Below, piece by piece: positions 28,675 to 37,790 of a DNA stretch of 64,000 nucleotides. Location of the stretch: positions 2,962,001 through 3,026,000 of the forward strand of contig NC_013960.1 in assembly GCF_000024725.1 (NCBI RefSeq). The letters are read 5' to 3'. The notes beneath the pieces are model-generated. The model saw nothing but the letters and a program-made list of their open reading frames with translations, made no database searches and was not told where the DNA came from. The stretch comes from Nitrosococcus halophilus Nc 4. GTDB taxonomy: Bacteria > Pseudomonadota > Gammaproteobacteria > Nitrosococcales > Nitrosococcaceae. Each line of letters opens with the position of its first letter. The first letter of the stretch is position 1. The position numbers and the translations under genes were made by a program.

Positions 28675-28702
28675 GGGATCAGGCCCCATGGGGCCTGATC
28701 CC
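28675..28702 (+). terminator. Perfect 28-bp palindrome behind the DUF4242 gene
   Basis: GGGATCAGGCCCC followed by AT and then its continuing complement, with no mismatch over 28 bp. The downstream side has only a weak T-run (cctattactt). Probable stem-loop terminator 1 nt after the TAG stop; in principle also a dyad protein site. Confidence 0.6.
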
Positions 28703-28754
28703 TATTACTTGAGCTACCCAGGGGCGCTTTGCGCCTCTGAGGTAGGTTTCACAC

Positions 28755-29108
28755 TTAGGGTTTTTTTGTTTTTTTCGTCTTTTCTTTTCGCAGCATCCTT
28801 GGCAGAAAGCTTAGAAACAGGAGATAGACAAATAGAAACCACACAATGGTATGAAGTGGTATCCAGGGGATCTGCCACGTTTCAAGCATTGCTTTTGCAG
28901 CGCCTAGTTCATCTTTTTTTATAAATTCATTAAGCGCTATGAGCGCTCTCATCATGGCCGTATTCCAGATGCTCAGACTGATGTAAGTGATGAAAATGAA
29001 AATATAGAGGGGATTAAACAGCTGTTCATATTTCTCAGGACGCTTGTAGGCAAGATAGGTAAGACCTACGATCGCGATCGCTATCAATATATAAATGAAT
29101 ATGTCCAT
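28755..29108 (-). CDS. Small membrane protein of unknown function
   Basis: 117 residues from the ATG at 29108 (MDIFIYILIAIAIVGL), preferred because the first residues are then a membrane helix. Three helices are likely: 3-21, about 39-58 and 90-110. The C-terminus is very basic (KEKTKKTKKP). No family recognised. Coding is supported by consistent hydrophobic segmentation but not by motif. Confidence 0.55.
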   Translation of the reverse strand: MDIFIYILIAIAIVGLTYLAYKRPEKYEQLFNPLYIFIFITYISLSIWNTAMMRALIALNEFIKKDELGAAKAMLETWQIPWIPLHTIVWFLFVYLLFLSFLPRMLRKEKTKKTKKP

Positions 29109-29534
29109 TTTTATAAAACCTATGATGTGGTTATCGTTTTTTGTCAAGGAAGGCAATGACTTAACGTTTAATCATCCCATTTTTCAACTTGTTTATCTGC
29201 TCTTAAACGGGGGGTTGCAATTTTAAAGTAGCACTACCCTGAGCGTCGAGAGATCCCAACAATGTTTTATCATAACTTAATTATTTCAGTTCTATCCCTT
29301 TCATAACCTAGGGTGGGTATCCCAAGCAGAGCATTAGGGGGCTTCGTTACGGCGTTTAGTAGGGTGGGTTAAGACGCGTTAGCGCCGTACTCACCAAGTT
29401 TAAGCGCTGGCTTGGCTTTTGGCTTATGAGGGTACGAGGAAAAGGTATCAAATGGACGACTCTATAAGGGCGGAGGCGAGAAATTGAGGCATTTAACAGC
29501 TAGAAGTCTAATGAATAACTTATAGGTTGAAAAA
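29109..29534. other. Intergenic region with a degenerate palindromic repeat
   Basis: About 425 bp without a gene. It holds the REP-like palindrome described at 29363-29395. The remainder is AT-rich and should contain the promoter of the downstream MBL hydrolase. No RNA gene was recognised. Confidence 0.5.
29363..29395. repeat. REP-like imperfect palindrome (GGTGGGT...ACTCACC)
   Basis: GGTGGGTTAAG at the left and CCGTACTCACC at the right fold around GCGTTAGCGC as an imperfect hairpin. This resembles the family of dispersed 'GTAGGGTGGGTTA...CCCACC' repeats found between genes of many proteobacteria and cyanobacteria. A short related GGGTGGGT lies at about 29311. Only one fair copy is seen here. 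Confidence 0.45.
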
Positions 29535-30359
29535 GTGATTACTATTCATCATCTTAATTGCGGGACAATGTGTCCCTTTGGCGGCCGTTTCATTGATGGC
29601 TTTAGCCGGGGATTGACTGCGAAATTAGTTTGCCACTGCTTACTCATTGAGACCAAAGCGGGTCTGGTTCTCATCGATACCGGTTTTGGCCTTCAAGACA
29701 TCAGGAATGCTCATCACCGATTGGGCCGAATCTTTTTAAAACTCATTGGGATCCAACTCCAAGAGGAGCAGACGGCCTTACGCCAGATTGAAAAACTCGG
29801 CTTTAAGCGCCAGGACGTACGTCATATTATCCTGACCCACTTGGATTTTGACCATGCTGGAGGCATCACAGATTTCCCTGAAGCCCAAGTTCATGTGCTA
29901 GGTTCAGAGCTTGAAGCTGCTCGCCACCCCCATAATTTCCTGGCTAGGCAGCGGTACCGTTCTCAACAGTGGAGTTCAGAAAAGAACTGGGTCACTTATG
30001 CTCTCGATGGAGAAAAATGGTTTGGCTTTGAGAGTGTGAGGGATCTTAAATCTCTCCCCCCTGAGATTCTTCTTGTTCCTCTTGCAGGGCACACTAGGGG
30101 ACATACGGGAGTTGCTGTCAGAGCCGAGGATGGGTGGTTGTTACATGCTGGAGATGCTTACTTTTTTAGGGGTGAGATGGACCCTGAAAAATACCACTGT
30201 ACGCTTGGGCTTCGCCTTTTTCAGAGAATAATGGAGGTCGATAGAAAAGTCCGTTTGGAAAACCAAGAACGTCTTCGTCAGTTGAACCGGGACCACCATC
30301 AAGAAGTCCAAATTTTTTCAGCCCATGATGCTATTGAGTTGGAAAAATTTAGGCCGTGA
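29535..30359 (+). CDS. MBL-fold metallohydrolase (lactonase-like)
   Basis: 274 residues from GTG 29535. Metal motif THLDFDHAGG at 101-110 is HxDxDH, so the second His of the usual HxHxDH is Asp. GHTRGHTGVAV, LLHAGDAYF and a C-terminal FSAHD complete the fold. The N-terminus (FGGRFIDG, CHCLLIETKAGLVLIDTGFG) resembles AttM/AiiA-type N-acyl-homoserine lactonases and related hydrolases. Substrate unknown; lactonase activity is a guess. Soluble, monocistronic. Confidence 0.8.
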   Translation: MITIHHLNCGTMCPFGGRFIDGFSRGLTAKLVCHCLLIETKAGLVLIDTGFGLQDIRNAHHRLGRIFLKLIGIQLQEEQTALRQIEKLGFKRQDVRHIILTHLDFDHAGGITDFPEAQVHVLGSELEAARHPHNFLARQRYRSQQWSSEKNWVTYALDGEKWFGFESVRDLKSLPPEILLVPLAGHTRGHTGVAVRAEDGWLLHAGDAYFFRGEMDPEKYHCTLGLRLFQRIMEVDRKVRLENQERLRQLNRDHHQEVQIFSAHDAIELEKFRP

Positions 30360-30488
30360 TGAGAAATGTTTTTTCTTAGTACAATGACTCATCATTAGGA
30401 TTTCTAAAATATCTTTTGCAATTTCTTTTATTCACCTTTAAAGCGTGCCGACGAAAGCAGCCTTTTCCCCTAGAAAACGGTTTGGGGA

Positions 30489-31661
30489 CTACAGATAACT
30501 CAACAGCCAATGGCGCCGGTTGATCTTCAACTGGCGATACCCAATGCAAACCGGATAGAGGGCAAAGATAAGTCCTATCCAGAGAAGATAGATCAGGGGA
30601 AGGCCAAACCCGTAATCTTTGGGAAATAGCCAAAAAGGGGTTAAAAAGGCCTGGATATTATAGCCGCTCAAGTAACCAACCCCTAGTGCCAGTAGGTGGA
30701 TCAGATACAGATGCAGGAGGTAAAAGAAGAGGGGCACTTGCCCAAAGACGATAAAAAACCGGGTCCACGCCCCAGAGACTTTTTCCAACAAGGCCAGGGC
30801 AGCGATGGCAGGCCCTAGGGTCATCAACAGATAAAGCAGCGACGGGGGATATTTGGTGGTGTCCAAAAATGAGAGGAGCGTAAAGAGGCGGCTTTGCTGT
30901 ATTGACCAAGGATGGGAGTCTCCGTACCCATTTACCGCGCGGAGGACGATAAATAGCCCGGTCAGCAGGGCGCCAAGAACCAGCATCTGCCGTTGTCGTT
31001 GTGGCCGCTCTTGCAGCAAGAGAGGACCAAAGGCATACCCCACTGCCATCACTCCTATCCACGGAATCAGGGGATAAAAGGGATCCAGGGAAAGGTTCGC
31101 TGTTATGGGGATGGCTTCACGGGAGTGGAGTATTGCCCAGATTCCTTTCCATATTCCCTCTGCTTCCAGGCCATCGAAAAGGTTATGACCGGCAACCAAC
31201 ACTAGGCCAAAGGCCGCGATAGCCCATCGGGGCAAATAGACCAGCCCTGCCAGTACCACCATAGCGCCTCCCAAAGCCCAGATAACGGCTAACCCAATCT
31301 CCCCGTGAGAAAAATTAAAAGTCCAGGCAAAACCCACCAGGGTTATTTCAAGCAGCATCAACCATAAACCCCGGGTAAAAAGGTAAAAAGCCAACTCGGT
31401 GCGGGTCCGGCCTCGAGTGGTGGACAGGAAAGCACTCACCCCGGCAAGGAAGAAAAATACCGGGGCACAGAAGTGGGTGATCCAGCGGGTGAAAAATAAG
31501 GCGGCGTTGGTCTGAGAGAGATCGGTGGGATCGAAGTGGGCATTAGTGAAATGATCACGGACATGGTCTAGCGCCATGATCACCATGACCCAACCTCGCA
31601 GCAAATCAATGGAGATTAATCGGCCTGAATGGGGCTTGAGCTTTTCTGAAAGGGTATTCAT
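30489..31661 (-). CDS. DUF1624 / heparan-alpha-glucosaminide acetyltransferase-like membrane protein
   Basis: 390 residues from the ATG at 31661 (MNTLSEKLKPHSGRLISID), 7 bp after the WYL gene's end; a frame from 31709 would overlap it. Ten or so membrane helices. SIDLLRGWVMVIMALDHVRDHF near the N-terminus, with the conserved Asp and His, and FFLAGVSAFL are the signature of the OpgC/HGSNAT-like acyltransferase group (DUF1624). These transfer acyl groups to sugars across the membrane. It follows the WYL regulator on the same strand and may be co-transcribed, but no link to CRISPR is known. Confidence 0.83.
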   Translation of the reverse strand: MNTLSEKLKPHSGRLISIDLLRGWVMVIMALDHVRDHFTNAHFDPTDLSQTNAALFFTRWITHFCAPVFFFLAGVSAFLSTTRGRTRTELAFYLFTRGLWLMLLEITLVGFAWTFNFSHGEIGLAVIWALGGAMVVLAGLVYLPRWAIAAFGLVLVAGHNLFDGLEAEGIWKGIWAILHSREAIPITANLSLDPFYPLIPWIGVMAVGYAFGPLLLQERPQRQRQMLVLGALLTGLFIVLRAVNGYGDSHPWSIQQSRLFTLLSFLDTTKYPPSLLYLLMTLGPAIAALALLEKVSGAWTRFFIVFGQVPLFFYLLHLYLIHLLALGVGYLSGYNIQAFLTPFWLFPKDYGFGLPLIYLLWIGLIFALYPVCIGYRQLKINRRHWLLSYL

Positions 31662-31668
31662 GGTTAAT

Positions 31669-32454
31669 CTAGAAAATAACCCACCGTGATATCCCATAAC
31701 GGGCATCAACCGCTAACAGTTCCCGCTTGACGTAAAATCCTAGAGCTCGCCGGCAACGTACTAAAAAAATACCTTCCTCATTAACGGGAAAATCGTGCAG
31801 TAAAGATTCTTGGGTTTCGGTGGGTAATTGTTCATTAGGCTTAAAACGCAATTCATCGTAGGTATTCCAGGCTGAATCATTGTAGGAAGAGACCCATTCA
31901 ATACCCGATGGCTCTGCATGGGTAATTCGAGACAGCACAAAATCCAGGAAAGCCTTCGAATAATGGCAGTAACCGCGGACATGGTAACGGTTATTGGCAA
32001 AGATTAACTGATTAGGTGATAGATCCCTCTCCTGAGCCCCGCTTTTGGCATGATAATAAATGGTAACGACCTGTTGCGTTCGTAAAGCGGATAATACTTT
32101 CTGCACTGAATTTTGCCGCAGTTGAGGCCGGAGCAACCGATCAACATCATGAAAGGGCAATCCTCCCCAGTCTGCATTGCTTAAGTAATAACTTATTATC
32201 GCCTGTCCACGTAGATAGTCCAAAAAAGCTTCAGCATTTTTTCGAATGTAGTGGGGTGAAAAATCGGCGCCGGCAACCTGTTTTCTGCCCACACGCCGAA
32301 TATTTTCCGGATGGCATTGGCGGTACTGGGTGATTACTTTCTGGGCATTCTGTCTCGCTATGCCGAATGTGTCAGCGAGTTGCCGGGCAGTCAATCCGCC
32401 TCCCCATAGCAAGCATGTTTCGATAAAAGCAAAGCGTGTAATGTCATCTTTCAT
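31669..32454 (-). CDS. WYL-domain transcriptional regulator (CapW/BrxR-like), divergent from the cas operon
   Basis: 261 residues. N-terminal winged helix (RFAFIETCLLWGGGLTARQLADTFGIARQNAQKVI), then a WYL domain with NNRYHVRGYCHYSKAFLDFVLSRI, then a small C-terminal dimerisation part. This order is that of CapW/BrxR repressors, which guard defence loci such as CBASS and BREX and are thought to sense a ligand through the WYL pocket. Its 5' end is 74 bp from the cas6 start and the genes diverge, so it probably represses or tunes the type I-D cas operon and itself. WYL proteins are known regulators beside CRISPR loci; this particular role is inferred. Confidence 0.8.
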   Translation of the reverse strand: MKDDITRFAFIETCLLWGGGLTARQLADTFGIARQNAQKVITQYRQCHPENIRRVGRKQVAGADFSPHYIRKNAEAFLDYLRGQAIISYYLSNADWGGLPFHDVDRLLRPQLRQNSVQKVLSALRTQQVVTIYYHAKSGAQERDLSPNQLIFANNRYHVRGYCHYSKAFLDFVLSRITHAEPSGIEWVSSYNDSAWNTYDELRFKPNEQLPTETQESLLHDFPVNEEGIFLVRCRRALGFYVKRELLAVDARYGISRWVIF

Positions 32455-32467
32455 GACATATTAATAT

Positions 32468-32510
32468 TTGCTTAAGGTTAAATTATGAGCGTATGCTTCA
32501 ATCATAGCAT
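32468..32510 (+). promoter_or_regulatory. Candidate cas promoter with an overlapping inverted repeat
   Basis: In the 74-bp divergent gap TTGCTT (32468-32473) and TATGCT (32492-32497) form a possible -35/-10 pair with an 18-bp spacer. The -10 overlaps an inverted repeat ATGCT-N8-AGCAT at 32493-32510, a natural operator for the dimeric WYL protein encoded next door. Inference from sequence alone. Confidence 0.35.
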
Positions 32511-32528
32511 TCGCCGAGGAACTCTACC

Positions 32529-33257
32529 ATGCATCGGATACGCATTAGCTTGCCTAAACGACAGTATGCTCGCTACCGCCATCTCGACCTTCTGCACGAT
32601 GCGCTCATCAACGCCTGGACTGCTGCGGGTGCTGATGCAGCGCAGGTATTGGGCAAGAATGCCGCGCCTTGGACGTTTGCCACTTTGGGTGGGCGCCGTG
32701 GCAATGAAGGTTGGGTGCATACTTTGGTGGTCTCCACATCAGATTCGGTTTTGGCCGGCTTTTTGGCCAGGTTCGATCCAGTTGATATTCGACAAGCCCG
32801 CGCCGTTACTGCGGAAATGGTGGATTTCAGCGCCGCCGAAATTATTCCGGAACCCAATCCAGTGCCTCCATTGGAAGGAGTCATGGGGGTGCTGTTGCTC
32901 TCGCCCCTGGTGATTAGCCAGCGTCAAGGTGGGCAGCGAGTTTGGTATCAGCAGCTTGGTACTTTCGATCTGTCTGCGGCGGTTAATGCACGTCTATCCC
33001 GCATCGCCGGGCGCAGGGTGGGGTTGCATGTCGAACCTGATTCGCTTTATTTGCGGGCTAATCCGAAACATTCAGTATTGGTCAGCCTAAAGCGCATGGA
33101 GAATGGCCGCCATGCTTTTGTCATCGGCATGAGCGCGCCGCTGGTGCTGGCAGGGACTGAAGAAGACTTGCAGTTGGCTTGGTATGCCGGGATCGGCGAG
33201 AAGACTCGCAATGGTTTTGGTTGCCTGGGATTACTGGAACGGGGGGTGGGGCGATGA
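32529..33257 (+). CDS. cas6: CRISPR pre-crRNA endoribonuclease Cas6 (type I-D)
   Basis: 242 residues, GAGGA at 32516-32520, 8 nt before the ATG. Two RAMP/ferredoxin-like halves; the C-terminal glycine-rich loop is GIGEKTRNGFGCLGLL, diagnostic of Cas6. It should cut the 28-nt repeat transcript at the base of its hairpin and keep the 8-nt 5' handle. First gene of the cas operon; its TGA overlaps the ATG of cas10d (ATGA), so translation is coupled. In I-D loci cas6 usually lies after csc1; here it leads the operon. Confidence 0.9.
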   Translation: MHRIRISLPKRQYARYRHLDLLHDALINAWTAAGADAAQVLGKNAAPWTFATLGGRRGNEGWVHTLVVSTSDSVLAGFLARFDPVDIRQARAVTAEMVDFSAAEIIPEPNPVPPLEGVMGVLLLSPLVISQRQGGQRVWYQQLGTFDLSAAVNARLSRIAGRRVGLHVEPDSLYLRANPKHSVLVSLKRMENGRHAFVIGMSAPLVLAGTEEDLQLAWYAGIGEKTRNGFGCLGLLERGVGR

Positions 33258-36109
33258 CCGCTTGGATGGAAACGGCCACTCGGGTAGCAGGCGACATTTA
33301 TCGAGAATTTCTTGAGCAGGTTATTGATAAAGGTGTTCTCAACGAGCGCATTGGTGTGCTCAGCGATGAAAACCGCCGCAAGATTCAAAGAGGCACCCAT
33401 ATTGATGCCCGAGTCCTGCGCCTGATGGCGGTTTCCGGGAAAGGGGGCTGGCATTCGGATCTCTCCCGGCGGGAGCAATTTGCCCGAAGCATCAATGTCA
33501 CGCTGCTGGATCATTTGCTTTCGGTGATACGAGGCGCGATGTTGTTGGCGGCACTCGATTGGCTGGGCCGTAACCCTGAAATGGACTTAACGTTACTTCA
33601 GCGGCGGTTGCGGGTGATTGCGGTCATTGCTTTTCTGCATGATTTGGATAAGTTGCTCCAACTGCAACGGAATATTGCGCTACCGCTGGAAGAAGTTAGC
33701 GATGCCATGGGGCGTTATCGGTTGAATGAATTTTTGGGCGATGACATCAGGCTGACCCCGGAACAGATTCGCTACCTGATCGAACAGGTGGAAGACACCC
33801 AAAACCTTCGCAGCCCTGTGCGTGAATTGCCGCCGCGCGAATTTGAGTCTTTGACCGGCTATGTGGCCCTTGCTGATAAACTGGACGGGATCTGGCTATC
33901 CGGCGATTCGGAAAAAGGTGGACTCACTGGGGTGCTCAAGCGACTCCAAACCGATCAGACACTGGCGACCCATATTCTGCGTGAGTGGAAACCATTGGAG
34001 ATTGTGGACCCACACCATCCCTTTTTACTGGATGAATTGCAATGTTGGCTGTCATGGAGCAGCGTCCAGCGGGTTGGGGTGCCGCCACTGATTGAAGTTC
34101 ATCAGGACGGCCGGCTTTTCTTGCTACTGCCTTTGCAGCACTTTGATCTCATCGTTGATCAAGCACTCAAGCGGTTGTGTGCCGATCTTCCTTTCCGGCT
34201 GGAGCTGAGCATTTCCAACCGGGGTGTGCCCGCACTTTACAACGGTCAACCGGATCATCAGGAGTTGCAAGCATTTATCGCTGATCTAGAGGATCACACT
34301 CTGGGTTCCTTATTTCGCATCAAAACCGATCTCAAGGATACCCTGACTCCACCACTGGATGCTTTGCTGAAGGAGTTGGATTTGCAGCCTCGTTGGCCGG
34401 GTAATGGGGGGGCGACCATTACTCCTTACCCAAAGCCCAGTGATCTACCGATAGCGGCCCAGGAGCACTTGCAACGGGCCGCTCATTTGGTGTTACTGCT
34501 CAACTTAAAGCTCGACGGCGCCAAGAAGCTGGGCTTGTCCGATTATTCAGCGCGGGAAGTAGCATTACTGGCTCTGGTGCCGGCTGAGCGCCCCGAATGG
34601 CTATCCAAGATCAATGATGACGCTACGCGACGGGTTGTTACCGTCCTTTGGGTCACTGCACTGGCCCAGAATGATAGGGATCTGGAGGCTACTATCTGGG
34701 GTGATGAAGGCTTGCTTCAGCGTTGGCTGGAAGGGGAAGAAAATCAACCGGGCTTTCGGGACGGCATTACGGGCCGAGGCCAGCAAGTTGTTAAGGCAGT
34801 GGAACGCCATTTCCGCCAACTTCTCGGGGGTCTGCGTATCACGCCGGAGAATGAGAACGCTACCGGTCGTTGCCTGTTCACTGATGAACCTGTCCCTTTC
34901 GATGAAAGAATTGATGAAGCGCTGGGTCTGTATGAAGTAAAGGTTTCAGCCTTCTCGGGGCGTGATGGGCGCGTTGAGTCGATTACTTCTGAACGTGCTC
35001 ACACCAATGTGAGTCCGGTAGCGGTAGCGGAGCACAAGCTGCGGGCGCAAGCTCATGGGCGCCAGGGAGGTAAGCCCGGAGGCGTCCCGACCTTGATTTC
35101 TTCCCCGACTACCAGCGGGTTATTCGGTGGACTGCGCTTGCCGGGCGATCAGTCCATGGCTGCCCTATCCCTTTACGATCTCAGCCGCCAAGAGGTTAAA
35201 AAAGGCACGGTTTATCAAGGTACGGAGATCTTTCAAGGGCGTTATCGGATGGCGCGGTTCGAGCGAATGGCCGAGAAAGTCGAAGACCAAGTCAATCAGC
35301 TGAGAATGTTGCTCCAGGCCACCCGCAGAATAGGCCGCCCTATTCATATTTTCCGCGGCCTGCCCACATTCCAACGGGCATTCTTTTACTACGATGCCAT
35401 GCCGCGAATGTTGGTGGATCTGATCGGGAGCAACAGCTTGCGTCTGGAACAGATTCCCGAGGCACTCGATCAACTGGTTCTTGCCCAGACACTGCTTGAC
35501 ACCCACGGCCTTGGCTACGACGTACTGCGCCGTTATGCCACACCGAACACACGCTTTGGCGCGGTCTGCCTAGTCTGGTGCCATCTCCGTGACCGGGACG
35601 AAAGCAGTACCCGTTGGGTGATGTCACGGCTGCAACATGAGTTTCTGCAACAACTGGAGAATCGGACTATGAGCACAGAGGAGGGCGCACTGGTGCGCTT
35701 AGGGAAACTGGCGGCGGGCATTCAATCGAGCCGGGTTAGCTCGACGAATGATGAGTTGCTGGTGTTCAAATTCTGCATGGAGACCGCGACCGCGGCGCGC
35801 GCTGCGGGCCAAGACGATGAACAATCATTGATCTATGCCGTCGCTGGAGAATTGGAAACCAACCTCACTCGGAAAGGCAAGGCGGCCGCCAGTAAATACC
35901 GGGAAGGTCAATCGCTCAAGGATGGCTGCCTGGAATTGGCCACATTTTTCGTCCGTGAAATCTGGAATGGCGTACTCAAGCGCCGCCCGCCGAGTCAAAC
36001 CAACCGCCGGGTTTTCGGCAGTATCTACCGCATGGCGTTTTTGCAGGCGGTACGCAACCGCCCCGATGACGAAAAGCCCGCCGAATCCGCAATCGCTGAA
36101 GGAGCCTGA
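33254..36109 (+). CDS. cas10d: Cas10d/Csc3, large subunit of type I-D with HD nuclease domain
   Basis: 951 residues from ATG 33254, which overlaps the cas6 stop and follows GGGGGGTGGGG. The N-terminal HD domain has DHLL (His87) and FLHDLDKLLQ (His129-Asp130), the nuclease that in type I-D replaces the HD domain of Cas3. A Cas10-like body follows; I find no GGDD palm motif, so no cyclic oligoadenylate synthesis is expected, as usual for Cas10d. CLFTDEPVPF and SITSERAHTNVSPVAVAEHKL are further family-like segments. It is the effector's large subunit. Defines the subtype together with csc1 and csc2. Confidence 0.9.
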   Translation: MTAWMETATRVAGDIYREFLEQVIDKGVLNERIGVLSDENRRKIQRGTHIDARVLRLMAVSGKGGWHSDLSRREQFARSINVTLLDHLLSVIRGAMLLAALDWLGRNPEMDLTLLQRRLRVIAVIAFLHDLDKLLQLQRNIALPLEEVSDAMGRYRLNEFLGDDIRLTPEQIRYLIEQVEDTQNLRSPVRELPPREFESLTGYVALADKLDGIWLSGDSEKGGLTGVLKRLQTDQTLATHILREWKPLEIVDPHHPFLLDELQCWLSWSSVQRVGVPPLIEVHQDGRLFLLLPLQHFDLIVDQALKRLCADLPFRLELSISNRGVPALYNGQPDHQELQAFIADLEDHTLGSLFRIKTDLKDTLTPPLDALLKELDLQPRWPGNGGATITPYPKPSDLPIAAQEHLQRAAHLVLLLNLKLDGAKKLGLSDYSAREVALLALVPAERPEWLSKINDDATRRVVTVLWVTALAQNDRDLEATIWGDEGLLQRWLEGEENQPGFRDGITGRGQQVVKAVERHFRQLLGGLRITPENENATGRCLFTDEPVPFDERIDEALGLYEVKVSAFSGRDGRVESITSERAHTNVSPVAVAEHKLRAQAHGRQGGKPGGVPTLISSPTTSGLFGGLRLPGDQSMAALSLYDLSRQEVKKGTVYQGTEIFQGRYRMARFERMAEKVEDQVNQLRMLLQATRRIGRPIHIFRGLPTFQRAFFYYDAMPRMLVDLIGSNSLRLEQIPEALDQLVLAQTLLDTHGLGYDVLRRYATPNTRFGAVCLVWCHLRDRDESSTRWVMSRLQHEFLQQLENRTMSTEEGALVRLGKLAAGIQSSRVSSTNDELLVFKFCMETATAARAAGQDDEQSLIYAVAGELETNLTRKGKAAASKYREGQSLKDGCLELATFFVREIWNGVLKRRPPSQTNRRVFGSIYRMAFLQAVRNRPDDEKPAESAIAEGA

Positions 36110-36111
36110 TC

Positions 36112-37110
36112 ATGGAACAATTTGCCACTCATCTAGGGTCAATCGAGCACTTGATGGATACTACTCGAATTGATTCCAAGAATACCTACATCCACCCTTC
36201 GCTCAAAAATCTGGGCGCCGTCAGCGTCGTGTTGTTGCGCGAGGCGGTCGCCCCCGTGGTATTTCGCAACGCCGAAGCAGAGATTACCGATATCGAAATC
36301 GGCCAGGATGTGTATGTCCGGGCCGTGCCCAACAAATTCAAATATCCGGAAAGGGGAAGGGGCTTGCAGGTTTTGCGGGCGCTCGGTGTTGGTGGCCGTT
36401 TGCCCCAGAATAAGACGGTGCTTTATAAGGGCCAGAAACCCTCCGAAGCCTTCGATCTCAACGCCTTGGTATTCGGGGATTCCTGCAACCACGATAACCG
36501 AGTCCTGCCGGTGAAAGCGGCGGTCAGCTATTCCGATGGACTGAGCCTTTTGCCCAAGCATCTTTGCGTCGACGAAACCTTTCACAATCGCGCCGCCGAA
36601 GATGGCACCCTGTTCGATGCCGAGAGCAAAAAAAACAGCGATAATCTATTCAGCCGTTTCTTTATCAAGCCCGGTACGCTCATGGTCCAGGTCCTTTCGA
36701 CTCGAGGTAAGGTTTTGCCCGAAATCGGCCTCAGGCACCTGATGCTTTGCGTAGGACTCGCCGGCGCTTATGGCGGGCAGACCTCCCTGACTGGAACCAA
36801 TATTCGTACCCATGTGGTTGGCATTTATGGTGGACGATTCGAGCAAGCCATCAGTTCGCCCTATGAATTAGTCAAAGTCCTGGCCTCTCAACCTGAGGAC
36901 GTATTACGCAACCCTACGGCCAGCAGCGAGACCTTGCATGGGCTACTAGCACCGGCTCATGAGACGGTTATGAACGGCGCAGAAGCCCAAACCTGGGTGA
37001 ATGATCTCGTCGCGAGTTTCGATACGGATGGCCCCTTGGCCGACGAATACCGGGCGGCAGCGCCCAAGGTGGCTGAATTGTTCGATAACTGGTTTGGTAA
37101 GGGAAAATGA
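36112..37110 (+). CDS. csc2: Csc2 (Cas7-type backbone protein, type I-D)
   Basis: 332 residues. The segments TYIHPSLKNLGAVSVVLLREA, FNLNALVFGDS-like FDLNALVFGDS, SRFFIKPGTLMVQVLSTRGKVLPE and AYGGQTSLTGTNIRTHVVGIYGG are characteristic of Csc2. Several copies polymerise along the crRNA spacer as the Cascade backbone. Starts 2 nt after the cas10d stop and overlaps csc1 by 4 nt. Confidence 0.93.
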   Translation: MEQFATHLGSIEHLMDTTRIDSKNTYIHPSLKNLGAVSVVLLREAVAPVVFRNAEAEITDIEIGQDVYVRAVPNKFKYPERGRGLQVLRALGVGGRLPQNKTVLYKGQKPSEAFDLNALVFGDSCNHDNRVLPVKAAVSYSDGLSLLPKHLCVDETFHNRAAEDGTLFDAESKKNSDNLFSRFFIKPGTLMVQVLSTRGKVLPEIGLRHLMLCVGLAGAYGGQTSLTGTNIRTHVVGIYGGRFEQAISSPYELVKVLASQPEDVLRNPTASSETLHGLLAPAHETVMNGAEAQTWVNDLVASFDTDGPLADEYRAAAPKVAELFDNWFGKGK

Positions 37111-37790
37111 GCGATCAGCCGCAGGCAGTGTCTTTTGGCAGCTTTGGCGACTCTTCGGCTCCTGTCCCCGCCATCGGAGTGGTGGCGGAGACTCTCACCT
37201 CCTTTGCCTACCATTCGCTGATGGTGCAAAGCGGTACGGCGACCTTGCCCGAGCTGATCGGTGATCGGGCGATCGCCTTTGGCCTGGCCGCCACACTTGG
37301 GATGATGTCGGCACGGGTGGCTTTGCCGGCGCGGGATTACCGGCGCCATCTAGCGGCCATGCCTTACCGGACTTCGGTATTTGTCACTCCCGAGCCTAAG
37401 CTTCTGTCGCCGCTGATCAAGCGTTTGAATCTGGATGCCGAGGCTGGTTTACAGGAGAAGGTCGCAAATGTGGCCCGCAAGGGTAATCTGAAGGATTTCT
37501 TCATGATTCAGGAAGTCCCGCCCGGGCAGGTTTATCGGGGTGCGATTTTTGGCCTCGATCCTTTTGAGGCTTTCGGACAGGGCGAATTGGTGATCCGCAT
37601 CGGCCTTCACCGCTCGGGCATGGTCCGTCTTAGGCCGGATACCCAGAGCGAGACGGTCTGCTTGAATGCGGCGACGGCGGCCCTATTTGGCCAGGATCTG
37701 CCCGTGGCGCGATACTGTTTGTATGGCTTGCAGCTCACGCCGCCATTGGGGCTGGAGGACGCGGCCGAGGAGGTCCGGCAATGGCACTGA
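37107..37790 (+). CDS. csc1: Csc1 (Cas5-type subunit, type I-D)
   Basis: 227 residues. Start ATG overlaps the csc2 TGA (ATGA) and the end overlaps cas3 by 10 nt. RAMP-type protein with ETLTSFAYHSLMVQSGT at the N-terminus and YCLYGLQLTPPLGLEDAAEE at the C-terminus, as in Csc1. It should cap the 5' handle of the crRNA and join Csc2 to Cas10d. Position between csc2 and cas3 supports the call, since Cas5-type sequences are poorly conserved. Confidence 0.87.
   Translation: MSDQPQAVSFGSFGDSSAPVPAIGVVAETLTSFAYHSLMVQSGTATLPELIGDRAIAFGLAATLGMMSARVALPARDYRRHLAAMPYRTSVFVTPEPKLLSPLIKRLNLDAEAGLQEKVANVARKGNLKDFFMIQEVPPGQVYRGAIFGLDPFEAFGQGELVIRIGLHRSGMVRLRPDTQSETVCLNAATAALFGQDLPVARYCLYGLQLTPPLGLEDAAEEVRQWH

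Noticed and set aside
33254-36109. Type III signalling by the Cas10-like protein
   Set aside because: No GGDD motif is visible and no CARF effector gene is nearby; features are those of Cas10d in type I-D.
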